Notes under the pieces: model-generated
What the model was told of the DNA's origin: nothing
What the model saw: only the letters and a program-made list of their open reading frames with translations
Database searches by the model: none
Position numbers and translations under genes: made by a program
Assembly (NCBI GenBank): GCA_902791165.1
Contig: CADAVB010000005.1
Coordinates: forward strand, 1-64,000
DNA from: an uncultured Bacteroidia bacterium
GTDB taxonomy: Bacteria; Bacteroidota; Bacteroidia; Bacteroidales; F082
DNA length: 64,000 nucleotides
Direction of reading: 5' to 3'
Shown: positions 8,117-18,479 of the stretch, in pieces
How the letters are laid out: each line of letters opens with the position of its first letter
Position numbering within the stretch: position 1 is the stretch's first letter

Positions 8117-9352
8117 TTATTTTCCGAAGCAGAAATTCAAGTTGAAACGCAAAGTGTTCTCCAAAGGATTGCTTCCAGCCACCGTATTGACGGGCACCAG
8201 ATAGGAAACATCCAATCCGAAAGCATTGTATTTCAAAGCAGCGCCGAGCGTAACATACTTACGGTTGCCCTTCAGCGCAGTTTCGTTGAAATAGCCAGCA
8301 CGAACGGCAAAAACGTTGTTGTACCAATACTCGGCACCCACACCGATATTGATTTCGCAAAGTTCTTCGTAGGCTTTTCCGTAATTGACACGCTCGCCAT
8401 AGATATTGTAACCATAGCCGGGGGCATCGTAGAACGACTGAATCATGCCTTCAACGACAGAAACATTGTTATCCATTCCTCCCTCAATCTTGTAGCTACC
8501 GTCGTCGTTAAGCAAAGGCTGACCCGTGATGGAATCTCTGGCAATGACGGGCGGCGTAGGCACCAAAAGCTTGGAGAAATCCACCATAAAGGCCAATGAA
8601 TTGTATTCATCCAAGTCGAGCTTCAGGCTGGGACCCAAGCGCAACGTGGTGGGGACAAAGTCCTTGCGCTCCGATGAGCCGTTGTAGCTGACCTTGCTGC
8701 CGATGTTGGTGATCGAAACGCCCCATGCAAAATCGGCATCCATGCTGCTGAACCATTCGACAGGGCGCTTGTAATAGACACCGACGTCAGCAGCCACCGA
8801 AATACCCGGCTTGGAATATTCCGTTTGGCCTTGAGTGAGGTGTGAATAGATGAAACGACCCGAAACGGCACCTGCAAGATAGTCGCCAAGCATACGCGAA
8901 TAAGTGGCATCGATGGCCCATTCGTTGGGGCTATACTTACCCAGCTCGTTGTTATTGACATCTCTGAAGTCAATCTCGCCACAGCTGAAATAGCGCAAGC
9001 TACCGGCCACGGCAGAGCGCTCGTTGATTTTGTAGGCTCCTGCCAAATAGGCAAGGTTCATGTCGGAAACCAAGTTGCGCAACCACGGACTATAGCCCAA
9101 ACCAAACGAGAGTTTGTCTTTCAGATAGACATACTTGGCGGGGTTGTAGTGCATGGAATACATGTCCGCCTCCGACGACACACCGCAATCGCCCATTGAG
9201 CCGCCACGGGCATCGGGGGATATGGAAACAAACGGAACGGCCGTAGTAATCACGTTAGGAGATGCACTGTAGTCTTGACCAATGTAGTTTTGTCCATAGG
9301 TGTTGGCTGCCATCAAAACCAAAGCGGCAACAAGCAATTTTTTCACTTTCAT
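8117..9352 (-). CDS. porV: T9SS outer-membrane shuttle protein PorV
   Basis: A 411-residue outer-membrane beta-barrel protein of the FadL-like PorV/LptO family. It has a signal peptide (MKVKKLLVAALVLMAANTYGQ), then the family N-terminal plug region NVITTAVPFVSISPDARGGSMGD and YSMHYNPAKYVYL, and barrel strands to the C-terminal LRFNLNFCFGK. PorV binds the C-terminal domains of type IX cargo and, with PorU, removes them and attaches cargo to the cell surface. It is the third gene of the unit porU-porU2-porV, 77 bp after the second PorU gene. The ATG at 9358 is an alternative start two codons upstream. Confidence 0.93.
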   Translation of the reverse strand: MKVKKLLVAALVLMAANTYGQNYIGQDYSASPNVITTAVPFVSISPDARGGSMGDCGVSSEADMYSMHYNPAKYVYLKDKLSFGLGYSPWLRNLVSDMNLAYLAGAYKINERSAVAGSLRYFSCGEIDFRDVNNNELGKYSPNEWAIDATYSRMLGDYLAGAVSGRFIYSHLTQGQTEYSKPGISVAADVGVYYKRPVEWFSSMDADFAWGVSITNIGSKVSYNGSSERKDFVPTTLRLGPSLKLDLDEYNSLAFMVDFSKLLVPTPPVIARDSITGQPLLNDDGSYKIEGGMDNNVSVVEGMIQSFYDAPGYGYNIYGERVNYGKAYEELCEINIGVGAEYWYNNVFAVRAGYFNETALKGNRKYVTLGAALKYNAFGLDVSYLVPVNTVAGSNPLENTLRFNLNFCFGK

Positions 9353-9429
9353 ATACATTTTCTGTTTTAGATTTTATCAATAACGAGGTTTCGTTTTTCT
9401 TATTGTGCCTTTTTTAAAAAAATTCATTT

Positions 9430-12400
9430 TTATCGCGTAATCATTAGGCGTTGCGTCACGGTGCGAGCATTGCCCCATTCGTCGGTCAGGGTGAGGCGAT
9501 ATAGATAAACACCGGTTGGGAGGCTGCGTCCGAAATCATCGCGTCCGTCCCAACTCACTCCTGCCGACTGGTTTTCAGACAAATAAACATCTTTTGCTAA
9601 TACAGCCACCCGACGCCCCATAAGGTCGAACAGTTCTATGCCCACGTGGAAATCACCTTCATTACCACTGTGGGTAATATTGATTATCGTTTCGTCCTGG
9701 AAGGGATTGGGATAATTGCGCACGCCCGAAAGGAAGAGGTCGTCGCCCACGACAAACCAAATTTGTGCCGTCGAAGAATTGTTCTGCATATCCCACGCTT
9801 TCAAGCTGAACTCATAGGTGCCACCATCGCGAAGGCTGACGGGAATGGCAACACGGCCGCGTCTGTAGTCGTCGAGTGCCGGCTCATAGTAGGCATTCAA
9901 AACCATATTATCATAGGCGGTCGCGTTACTGTTCAGCAGCATATCGCGCCCCAGGCTGAAGTCGTAGTGATAGATGCCCTGCGCGTCATAAAGGTCGGCA
10001 TAGAGCACACCGTCGCGTTCCACCATATCACCGTTTTGGAACGAAGGAGCGTTCCAATAGAAGCTGATTTGCGGACCTTCGTTGTCGGGAAGCACGGCCG
10101 GGTCGGTGCCGCCCAAACTAATGCGATTAAAACTCCCCATAGCATCGACGCGACGGAGGGTATCGGTGGCATAGAAACTGAAACGCGGTGTCCCATAATT
10201 GGGTTGTATGTCTTTGGGCAGCTGGAACGACAGGATAAACTTGCCGTTTTTCACCGAAACGCGCCCTTTATAAAGCACATCCTTGTGGTAGGAAACCGTT
10301 CGGGGCGGGCCATCATTGAAACTCACGGTGACAGAGGTTTTCTTGTCGAATAGCGTCATCCATAGTTCGCCATTGAATTGTGTGTCGCAGTTGCCGTTAG
10401 GTGTCCTGATTTCGCCTTCCATACTGACCATGCTCATCGCATGAATGGCATGCAAAGCGCCTTGCTCCTCGCTGTTCCCATTGATTTTTGTCACGACCAC
10501 ATCCAGCTGCGGAAGAGCCAAACGCATGGCAGGATCGCCAAGCAAAACCATATTCACGCTATTGCTCACTCCATTGGGAGAGTTTTGGCTATAGTTCGCC
10601 TGGTCGGCTTTCGTCATCCTAACCACATCGCCCAATCGCAAACATTGGCCGTTTTCGTCGCGACATAACACTTTATTCATCAACACCTTACCAAAGGTTT
10701 CATTGTGATTACCAAAGGTAGGTCGTGTAGTGGTCATCATGGCGATAGGGCCATCGTTGGGCAACAAAAACATCCGCTCGCCTGCCGAAACCAACAGCGG
10801 ATTGTCGTATTTGGAAAACTCGCAGGTGGCTGTATAAACAAAAGGTTGCTTCATGCCGTTTTTCAGTGACAGAACATCCATCAATGCAAATACATTCTCG
10901 CTGGTCAGACCTTTTACGCCGCCGTGCCCCGAATACGCCATCATAAAAACGCCCTTGTCTAAGGCCGCTATCAAGTCGTCATGGGCTTGCGGAATCCTTA
11001 TGCCTTCCGGTGTTGTAACGTGGGGATAGGCTCCCGTATAGATCTTGGTCACGTTGAGCGCCGGACTCACTGTATCCAATATTCTGGTGTAAGCTTCACT
11101 GGAATTGACAAACCCCGTTTGCTCATCATCGGCTAAAATAAGGGCATCTACTTTCCAATCGCCATGGTTAGTGGTAAAGTCGTTGTACCGCTTGATTTTA
11201 TCCACCATGGCCTTGGCGTCGGCTATCGTGGACACAGGCAGGCGCCCGATGCCAATATCGATATGGCCTTCGCTGTTTTTTCCTTCGCTTTCGTCCATCA
11301 TGCCGAAAAAGTCGTCGGAACCTATCGAGTTCAGGCTATTGGACGACCCTCTCCCCTCGTAGCACGGCACCATGTCGCGACCATAGCCTTTCCTGTCGCA
11401 GAAATCATACGAAGGACGACCCATCAGCAACAGGTATTTGAGTTGCCCGCCGCTACGCAGATACACCATGCGAACAAAATCGCGAATACCGACTGGGCTG
11501 GGAGTACCTGTCGAGAACTCGTTATAGATTTCGTTCACGTCCACCACAATGCTCGACAAGCCGTCTTCTTGCTCATGGAAACGGGCCAATTCGTTGGCCG
11601 ACTCCCAAAACATGGGCAAAGTGAGAATCAGCATATCTGCATTGCGAATGGCATGAAGGTTTTGGTTGCCTACCGGGGTCCAAGAGCCAATGGTTTTGGT
11701 TCCCGACAACTCAAACAGGGCATAGCGTTTTTCTGTGTTTTCCATGGTGGAAAACACAAAATTGTTCGCGCTTTGAATGCCTTCTTGCAACACCGGACGC
11801 AATGGATTGGTAACTTCCCAAAGATGGCAAGCCGACGACACGTTTTGCACCCAAACCGCCGTTGTGTCTTCACCGAATTGGCTCGGCACCAAGCGGAAGG
11901 GGAAAAAGTCGCCCAAACGAATCAGCTTGCGCCAATAGAACATTTCAATGTAATCGAGCAGCAAAATTGGTCCTTTGGGGTCAGGGGTAAGCGTTAGGGT
12001 GAAACACACCGTGTCGCTCTCCGACAACATCTGCTTATCAACGGTTTTGATTCTACCGTAAACATAGTCGTTGGGAGGCGTCACCCCAATCGTTCCGTTT
12101 CCTTCGAGAAGATGGTCGTTGGCGCGCATTACAAAACGCAAAATGTTATCTTTGGCGTAGCCCAACAGTTCGGCCTTGATGTAGATTGGCTTCGTTTTCA
12201 CCAGATGGGGCAAATAGAAGTCCATTTGAAGCTCAGGATTCTGCGATGTCAGCATCTCGCCATACGAGTTTTGGGTCACACTGAAAGGCGAAAAAAGTTC
12301 CTCTTCGTGCCAAGTAAAGTCGGGAAATTCGGTGATGAGTGTTGTGGCACTCTCAACGGGCAAAGTGGGCTGCGTGCCGATGCGCAAACCATCGGTACCG

Positions 12401-12861
12401 CTATCGGTGCAGAGATAATAATACGTTGAGTCGGAATAGTAATTACGGGTTCGTTCATACAATTTTCCGCCTTGTGAGGTCAAATCCCAGCGGGTGGACT
12501 CTTGTCCATAGAAAAGCACATAATCATCGGCATCAAACACACCGTCGTCGGCACCGCTAACGAAGATAGCCATCTCCGTCAAGTCATCGGGGCGCTCGGT
12601 AGCGTTCAATTCGGGTAAGGTACCAGAAGGGTTTCCGAAAAGGCGTATCTGTCGCGGGTCGAGGTGCTCCATGTCGATACCCATTGCCGACAGCGTGGCA
12701 TAATCGAGCTTATAAACCCCTTCTTCCGTCACCGCCATTCTCAACCACGTATGCTCGCTCAAGACGGAATGGGTTGTATTTTGCTGCGCCATGCCCCGAC
12801 TTGCACCAAGCAAAGTCAGCAGCATGACGACCAAGCCAATTCTTAGATTATCTTTTTTCAT
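9430..12861 (-). CDS. PorU-like type IX sortase, second tandem copy
   Basis: A 1143-residue secreted C25-family (gingipain-like) cysteine peptidase. It has a signal peptide to about residue 25, a PorU N-terminal module (GVYKLDYATLSAMGIDMEHL; DDYVLFYGQ), the peptidase domain with catalytic His646 (SGHGG) and Cys680 (TATCEFS), and a C-terminal T9SS-type domain (NYPNPFQDET, then SLPTGVYLYRLTL). His and Cys are 34 residues apart, as in the upstream copy. PorU removes cargo C-terminal domains and transfers the cargo to lipopolysaccharide. The gene follows its paralog by 13 bp and is followed by porV. Both copies look catalytically complete, so it is unclear which performs the classical role. Confidence 0.88.
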   Translation of the reverse strand: MKKDNLRIGLVVMLLTLLGASRGMAQQNTTHSVLSEHTWLRMAVTEEGVYKLDYATLSAMGIDMEHLDPRQIRLFGNPSGTLPELNATERPDDLTEMAIFVSGADDGVFDADDYVLFYGQESTRWDLTSQGGKLYERTRNYYSDSTYYYLCTDSGTDGLRIGTQPTLPVESATTLITEFPDFTWHEEELFSPFSVTQNSYGEMLTSQNPELQMDFYLPHLVKTKPIYIKAELLGYAKDNILRFVMRANDHLLEGNGTIGVTPPNDYVYGRIKTVDKQMLSESDTVCFTLTLTPDPKGPILLLDYIEMFYWRKLIRLGDFFPFRLVPSQFGEDTTAVWVQNVSSACHLWEVTNPLRPVLQEGIQSANNFVFSTMENTEKRYALFELSGTKTIGSWTPVGNQNLHAIRNADMLILTLPMFWESANELARFHEQEDGLSSIVVDVNEIYNEFSTGTPSPVGIRDFVRMVYLRSGGQLKYLLLMGRPSYDFCDRKGYGRDMVPCYEGRGSSNSLNSIGSDDFFGMMDESEGKNSEGHIDIGIGRLPVSTIADAKAMVDKIKRYNDFTTNHGDWKVDALILADDEQTGFVNSSEAYTRILDTVSPALNVTKIYTGAYPHVTTPEGIRIPQAHDDLIAALDKGVFMMAYSGHGGVKGLTSENVFALMDVLSLKNGMKQPFVYTATCEFSKYDNPLLVSAGERMFLLPNDGPIAMMTTTRPTFGNHNETFGKVLMNKVLCRDENGQCLRLGDVVRMTKADQANYSQNSPNGVSNSVNMVLLGDPAMRLALPQLDVVVTKINGNSEEQGALHAIHAMSMVSMEGEIRTPNGNCDTQFNGELWMTLFDKKTSVTVSFNDGPPRTVSYHKDVLYKGRVSVKNGKFILSFQLPKDIQPNYGTPRFSFYATDTLRRVDAMGSFNRISLGGTDPAVLPDNEGPQISFYWNAPSFQNGDMVERDGVLYADLYDAQGIYHYDFSLGRDMLLNSNATAYDNMVLNAYYEPALDDYRRGRVAIPVSLRDGGTYEFSLKAWDMQNNSSTAQIWFVVGDDLFLSGVRNYPNPFQDETIINITHSGNEGDFHVGIELFDLMGRRVAVLAKDVYLSENQSAGVSWDGRDDFGRSLPTGVYLYRLTLTDEWGNARTVTQRLMITR

Positions 12862-12874
12862 AGAAGTTTCATTT

Positions 12875-15800
12875 TCATTTACTTAATACAAGTTTCGACA
12901 CCACCGAAGCGGTTTCGCCCGTGTCGTTTGTAGCCGTTATACGATAAATATAGATGCCATTTGAAAGGCGTTCGCCTCGCGCACCCGTACCGTCCCAACG
13001 GATGGGCGTGGTACGTGTCGAGCTGCCATCAACCGTTTCGGCCAACGTGGTCACCCAGCGTCCCATAATATCAAAGATATCAATACGAATTCTGATATTG
13101 TTTCCTCCTTGATTATGCTCGAAAACAAAACTGGTTTCGTCGGCGACGGGGTTAGGGTAATTGACGGGTTTTTCTATGTTCATTTCGCTACTATTGACCA
13201 CCGTAAAATGGATAATGGCACTGTTCGAGTTGTTGTAGATGTCCCACGCCTTCAAAGTGAGGGTATAGTCGCCATCGCTGAGGTCATGCATTTTGAAGGT
13301 GATGTATCCTTTTCCAGGGTTGTCGAGTTCCGAAACGAAATAGTCGTTGAGGCAGTAGGCGTTTTTCGATGGGCCGCTGAGCGTCGCCATAATGTCGTGG
13401 CCGATGCCCGCTCCCGTAGTATTGATGCCGTTTTCGTCGTTCAAAAACGCCAACAAGACTGGACTTTCGCCTGTGATGCCGCCATCCACAAAGAGTGTGT
13501 CGTTGATGAAAAGACGGATTTCAGGCGGATTGTCGTCGGCGACGGCATCGTCGTAAAAGCCTCCGATGACAAAATCCTCGTAGCTACCATTGGCGTCGAT
13601 GGCGTAGTCAGTGGCATAATAACTGATGAGTCCGCTACCATAGCGGTAGGCAATGTCACGCGGAACGACGAAATTGATTTGGAACCTTCCGTTCACCACT
13701 TCCGTCTTTCCGTTGAAAATGATGCTATTGCGCAGCGTGAAGGGCTTCATCTCCGTGGCGGGCGAAACTCCCATGCCCAAGGTGGTGAGTTCTGCGGCTT
13801 TGTCGAACACGGTAACATAAACCACGCCGTTGAACCCTTCGGCCACTTGCCCCGAGAAGTCCTTCACGACACCTTCAATCATGGCTGGTTGAAGCGCCTT
13901 TAGGGTATCTGGAGCGGTCTGTGTTTCAACGGTCCATTTTGGGTAAGACAGACGCAAGGCGGGGTCGCCAAAAAACACATATCGCTTTTCATAATCAGAA
14001 CCTCTGGTCTTGGCCATCCGGTAGAGGTCGCCCAAACGATAGTGCTCCCCTCCCTCGATGCGGAACATATTGTTGTAGATTTCGCTCATAAAAGTAAAAT
14101 TATGCGGGCCATGCGTCACTCTTGAGGTTGTGAACATGGCAATCATGCCACCGTATGGATTGAGAAAAGCATATTCGCCTAACGAGGTGCGTGTGTGGTC
14201 GTCGTATCGGCTGAACTCACAAGTGCCGGTAATCATCAGCGGATACATCGGGCCGTTGCGCCACGAATCAACGTCTTTCTTTTGAAGAATACGTTCCACT
14301 GCCAATTGGGTTTCGCCGCCGTGACCGATATAATTGAGCACCAGCGTGCCTTTTTCCATACGGTCGTTGATGGCAGCGTTCATTTCTGGGCAAATCTCAC
14401 CTCCAGGCGAGCTAACCTGCTCATAGGCATCAAGATAAAACTTGTCGAACAATACTGCTCCTTCGGTATGTTGCTGGATTTGCTGTACTAGGGATTCGGC
14501 GTTGTCCACAAACCCGTCCTCGTCGTCTGCAATGAAAGAAATCACGTTGCGCCACGGGTTCATCGTGGAGGCGTCGCTGGCAACATAGCGTTCAATTTTG
14601 TCAATCATTTGCGAGGCTTGTTCCTCGGTGGCGACAGGGAAACGTCCAATGCCAATGTCGGCTATGGAACCATTAAGGCTGCCTTCATTTTCATCCATAA
14701 AGCCATAGTAGTCGTCGCTGACAAAAGTATTTTGCATATCCAAGGACGACACGCTCTCGAACGACGGAACAAAATCCACCAAATCAGTTCTGTTTTTCTG
14801 GTCGAAAGAGCAATCACCCATCAAAAGAAGGTACTTGATTTTGCGACCCGCGCTACTGTCGTGATACAACATCCGGCAAAAGTCGCGGATAGCGGTAATA
14901 TCTTTGGCTCCGCACGAAAACTCGTTGTAAATCAGTTCGGGTGTGGTCACATACACATTCAAGTCGGGATTAATCACGGCATGTATCCCTTTGAGGCGTT
15001 CGGCCTGCGCCAAAAAATAAGGATGGCTCACAATGAGGTAGTCCACATCGCGAATGCCGTGCAAATTTTGGTTGTCCACCACTCCAAAAGTTTTGGCAGA
15101 AAGATATTTGTTGCCGTCTAACGCGACGAACTCGCTCCTTTGGCCGCCCATCACTTTAAACGAAAGCACCGAAGCGTTCCATTGGGTTCGCATCAAGGCC
15201 GGTTCCACGGGATTGGTCACATTCCAAATCTGGGTTTGTTGCGTGGCTCCAGAAAGGCGATATTCATACACCTTATTAATAAGTACGGCTTCCGGATTGC
15301 AAAACGCCATTTGCCCATCTTGAAAACTCAGTTTCCGCCATGCATTGACGGCAATAAAATCAACATAGCCCTCTGACACCGTATTGACGACCGCTTTGTG
15401 GGTAAGCTTCACGCTGACCGTGTCTTTTTGAGGCACTGCCGAGATTCTTCCGCCTACCTCTATCGCATAGGCATAACCCGTCGAGGAGACAACCCCTATG
15501 GGATAATTGGCACCCAACACATTATCGACATACACCTCGAAATAAGCCATCTTGAAATTGCGACTTGCCAAGTTTACGTTCAATTTGCAAGGCTGTGATT
15601 TCACAATATTGGGAAACACAAAGGGGAAAGTCTTACTAATAATGCCGTCCATCTTATCGCCAAAGCGGGTGCGACCCGTTTTATTCAGATTGAAATCATC
15701 CGCCTCATACACCTGATAATCAAGAAATTCAGAAACCGTTTCGGCAGCACTTCCCGAAGGAGACTCCGCTTCGCCAAGACGTTTTCCATTACCCAAACCC

Positions 15801-16639
15801 GTCACTACAAAAGCGTATGAATAATCCTCGTATGGATTGGGTTGGTGGTCAAAAACCCGTTGTTGGGTATTATATTTCCAACACACCGGTCCACGACCGT
15901 AGAAAAGAATGTAATCGCTCTGATCGAATCGTCCATCGGCTTCTCCGTGAACATAGATGGGAATCTCTACCAAATCGTCGTGACGCGCTTCTGCATTTTT
16001 CTCGGGCAGCAATCCCCCTCCGTTATGATAAATGCGAAGCGTACGCGGGTCGAGGTTCGAAAGATTCAAACCAAGGCTTTTTAAATCATTGTATGTCAGC
16101 TTATAAACACCCGTTTCGTTCAATCCAATCTTATACCAATCGCCCATGGCCATTGCCGAGCTATGAGCATAGGAGCGGTTGGAATAGGCTTTTTCGGAAT
16201 CGGGGGCGAAACGCACCTCAAGTCGCGCCGAAACAAGTTTCTCCAAGCGTCCGTCCCTTTTTTGAAACGGCACCACCCTTATCGAAAGCCTTGCCTCGTC
16301 GCGAGAAGCGAGGGGAGTTGCCTCGACCTCAAACTCATCGTCACACGCAAAACCTTCTGCCAAGCGCATTTCCTCATTGGAAAGCGGAATCGTCTTCACG
16401 TCCACCAAATCAAAATCCACCTTTACACGGCTATCGAAAATGGGCATTGAATGAACATAAACGGGCATATTTCCCTCATATTGAGCCGATTCCAAGACGA
16501 TATAAAGAGAAGAATCGCTGGCATGATAGCAAGGAGCAACGCCTTTCCATTTCAACTCAATCGGGAACGACTGCACCATTTGCGCACCGGCCGAAACCGA
16601 CAGCTGCAGCACCATCACCAAAAAGGACATCCTTTGCAT
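12875..16639 (-). CDS. porU: Type IX secretion sortase PorU (first copy)
   Basis: A 1254-residue protein with the same layout as its downstream paralog: signal peptide MQRMSFLVMVLQLSVSAGAQ, N-terminal PorU module (KIGLNETGVYKLTYNDLKSL; SDYILFYGRG), C25 peptidase domain with His773 (IGHGG) and Cys807 (TGTCEFS), and a C-terminal T9SS-type domain (NYPNPVADETSF; ERLSNGIYIYRITA). Residues are counted from the ATG at 16639; an ATG at 16681 would add 14 residues in front of the signal peptide. It is slightly longer than the second copy and is first in the unit, divergent from gldJ. The order next to gldJ and porV favours this copy as the canonical PorU, but that is inference. Confidence 0.9.
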   Translation of the reverse strand: MQRMSFLVMVLQLSVSAGAQMVQSFPIELKWKGVAPCYHASDSSLYIVLESAQYEGNMPVYVHSMPIFDSRVKVDFDLVDVKTIPLSNEEMRLAEGFACDDEFEVEATPLASRDEARLSIRVVPFQKRDGRLEKLVSARLEVRFAPDSEKAYSNRSYAHSSAMAMGDWYKIGLNETGVYKLTYNDLKSLGLNLSNLDPRTLRIYHNGGGLLPEKNAEARHDDLVEIPIYVHGEADGRFDQSDYILFYGRGPVCWKYNTQQRVFDHQPNPYEDYSYAFVVTGLGNGKRLGEAESPSGSAAETVSEFLDYQVYEADDFNLNKTGRTRFGDKMDGIISKTFPFVFPNIVKSQPCKLNVNLASRNFKMAYFEVYVDNVLGANYPIGVVSSTGYAYAIEVGGRISAVPQKDTVSVKLTHKAVVNTVSEGYVDFIAVNAWRKLSFQDGQMAFCNPEAVLINKVYEYRLSGATQQTQIWNVTNPVEPALMRTQWNASVLSFKVMGGQRSEFVALDGNKYLSAKTFGVVDNQNLHGIRDVDYLIVSHPYFLAQAERLKGIHAVINPDLNVYVTTPELIYNEFSCGAKDITAIRDFCRMLYHDSSAGRKIKYLLLMGDCSFDQKNRTDLVDFVPSFESVSSLDMQNTFVSDDYYGFMDENEGSLNGSIADIGIGRFPVATEEQASQMIDKIERYVASDASTMNPWRNVISFIADDEDGFVDNAESLVQQIQQHTEGAVLFDKFYLDAYEQVSSPGGEICPEMNAAINDRMEKGTLVLNYIGHGGETQLAVERILQKKDVDSWRNGPMYPLMITGTCEFSRYDDHTRTSLGEYAFLNPYGGMIAMFTTSRVTHGPHNFTFMSEIYNNMFRIEGGEHYRLGDLYRMAKTRGSDYEKRYVFFGDPALRLSYPKWTVETQTAPDTLKALQPAMIEGVVKDFSGQVAEGFNGVVYVTVFDKAAELTTLGMGVSPATEMKPFTLRNSIIFNGKTEVVNGRFQINFVVPRDIAYRYGSGLISYYATDYAIDANGSYEDFVIGGFYDDAVADDNPPEIRLFINDTLFVDGGITGESPVLLAFLNDENGINTTGAGIGHDIMATLSGPSKNAYCLNDYFVSELDNPGKGYITFKMHDLSDGDYTLTLKAWDIYNNSNSAIIHFTVVNSSEMNIEKPVNYPNPVADETSFVFEHNQGGNNIRIRIDIFDIMGRWVTTLAETVDGSSTRTTPIRWDGTGARGERLSNGIYIYRITATNDTGETASVVSKLVLSK

Positions 16640-16917
16640 GAATCCATGCTTTAAACAACAATATAATTTACTAATTATCATATAATTAACAATTTTTACA
16701 CTGTATTAATATCCGTAAATTGGAGAACGAAAGTACAACTTTTTTATTGTAGCGACGACCATTTTTGGAAAAAAAATCACTTTTTCTCAAAAAAAAGACC
16801 GATAATTCAAAAAAAAGTTGTAAAATTGCAAGTTTTTTGAAGCTAGGCATAAAAAAATGTTTGGCATCAAACAATAAAACATTTCAAACATAGTTATTGA
16901 TAACAAATCGCAACCAA
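16640..16917. other. Divergent AT-rich control region of porU and gldJ
   Basis: About 278 bp of very AT-rich DNA between two divergent T9SS genes. Imperfect -7 boxes are present: TAAAATTG toward gldJ near 16820 and TACTTTCG toward porU near 16735. Each differs from TAnnTTTG at one position. I see no operator or riboswitch fold. Confidence 0.45.
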
Positions 16918-18408
16918 ATGTATAAGAAAGCAACATTTAAGACTTTAGCAGTCATTGTTTTGGCAGGATTTTTCACAGTATCCTGTTCGCAGAAATCATC
17001 GAGAACGACTGGATGGGCCTACAACGACGCCAACAATGGCGGCTTTGAGGTGACCGAAGTCAACGATCAGCAAATTGGCCCCGGCCTCATCGCCATCGAA
17101 GGCGGTACTTTTGTTATGGGTGCCACCACCGACAACCTGACCTACTCGTGGGACAATTCGCCCCGCAAGGTAACCGTGCCTTCCTTCCTTATGGACCGCA
17201 CCGAGGTCAGCAACGTGGACTACCGCGAGTACATCTATTGGTTGAATCGCGTGTATGGCCAAAACTACCCGCAAGTGGTGCGCAACGCCGCCCCCGACAC
17301 ATTGGTGTGGCGCGACCGCCTTTCGTACAACGAGCCCATGGTGGAGATTTACTTCCGCCATCCTTCTTACAACGACTATCCCGTGGTAGGCGTAACTTGG
17401 GTTCAGGCTAACGACTACTGCGCTTGGCGTACCGACCGCGTCAATGAGTTGATGCTCGTTGAAGCCGGTGTCCTCGATTGGGACCCCACTCAACAAGACG
17501 AAGAAAACTTCAACACCGATGCCTATCTTGCCGGACAATATACGGGTAAGGTAAAGAATGGTAAGAAAGACCTTTCGAAAGGCGGCGATGGTATGCGTAA
17601 CGTGCGTATGGACGACGGTATCATGTTGCCCTCTTACCGTTTGCCCACCGAAGCTGAATGGGAATATGCCGCCGTTGGTTTGGTGGGTAACACCAGCAAC
17701 GAAATCGTCAGCGAGCGCAAGGTGTATCCTTGGAACGGCGACGGTTTGCGCACCGACAACAAGAAATACTTCGGTAGCTTCATGGCCAACTTCAAGAGAG
17801 GCCCTGGCGATTACATGGGCGTGGCGGGCCACCTGAACGACGGTGCTGCCCTTCCGGCTCCCGTGGGTTCCTACTGGCCCAACGACTACGGCCTGTATAA
17901 CATGGCTGGTAACGTGGCAGAATGGTGCCAAGACGTGTATCGTCCGCTCTCCTTCGAAGACGTGGCCGACTATAGCCCCTTCCGTGGTAATGTGTTCACC
18001 ATGAAGGCCGTCGATGAGGATGGTTTCTTGATGCAAAAAGACTCCTTGGGCCGCATCCGCAGAGTGCCGATTCCGCAGGAAGAAGCTGCCAAACGCCAAA
18101 ACTATCGCACCAGCTTCAACACCAACTATGACGACGGTGACTATATGTCAGCCATCCGCAATCGTTGGAGCGACCCGCAAGACGACCAAAGTATGTTCAC
18201 GAGAGAAATGTACGAATTTGCCACCAACGATCAAGCTGGTACCACCCTTATCAGCGATGAATCGAGAGTTTATAAAGGCGGTTCATGGGCCGACGGACCC
18301 TATTACCTGAGCCCTGGCACACGCCGCTACCTCAACCAAAATCAAGCAGCCTCAACCATCGGCTTCCGTTGCGCGATGAACAAGGTGGGCAGTTCTTTTG
18401 CAAAGTAG
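16918..18408 (+). CDS. gldJ: Gliding/T9SS lipoprotein GldJ
   Basis: A 496-residue lipoprotein with an FGE-sulfatase (formylglycine-generating enzyme-like) fold. The signal peptide ends in a lipobox with Cys at about residue 23 (FFTVSCSQ). The domain runs from IAIEGGTFVMGATTDN and MDRTEVSNVDYREYIYWLNRVYG to RLPTEAEWEYAA, YNMAGNVAEWCQDVY and the ending YKGGSWADGPYYL and TIGFRCAM. GldJ sits on the periplasmic side of the outer membrane as part of the GldJ/GldK ring-associated machinery and stabilises other T9SS parts. I use the ATG at 16918, seven codons inside the open frame. A terminator follows. Confidence 0.92.
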   Translation: MYKKATFKTLAVIVLAGFFTVSCSQKSSRTTGWAYNDANNGGFEVTEVNDQQIGPGLIAIEGGTFVMGATTDNLTYSWDNSPRKVTVPSFLMDRTEVSNVDYREYIYWLNRVYGQNYPQVVRNAAPDTLVWRDRLSYNEPMVEIYFRHPSYNDYPVVGVTWVQANDYCAWRTDRVNELMLVEAGVLDWDPTQQDEENFNTDAYLAGQYTGKVKNGKKDLSKGGDGMRNVRMDDGIMLPSYRLPTEAEWEYAAVGLVGNTSNEIVSERKVYPWNGDGLRTDNKKYFGSFMANFKRGPGDYMGVAGHLNDGAALPAPVGSYWPNDYGLYNMAGNVAEWCQDVYRPLSFEDVADYSPFRGNVFTMKAVDEDGFLMQKDSLGRIRRVPIPQEEAAKRQNYRTSFNTNYDDGDYMSAIRNRWSDPQDDQSMFTREMYEFATNDQAGTTLISDESRVYKGGSWADGPYYLSPGTRRYLNQNQAASTIGFRCAMNKVGSSFAK

Positions 18409-18431
18409 TAATGTTTTTTCATAATCCTCGT

Positions 18432-18464
18432 GAAGCCGTTTGACCCGTTCAGGCGGCTTCTTTC
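18432..18464 (+). terminator. Terminator-like hairpin after gldJ
   Basis: GAAGCCG and CGGCTTC pair around a 15-base loop and are followed by a short TTTC tract, 20-odd bases past the gldJ stop and just before murF. Confidence 0.6.
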
Positions 18465-18479
18465 ATTAAATCCCAAGCC

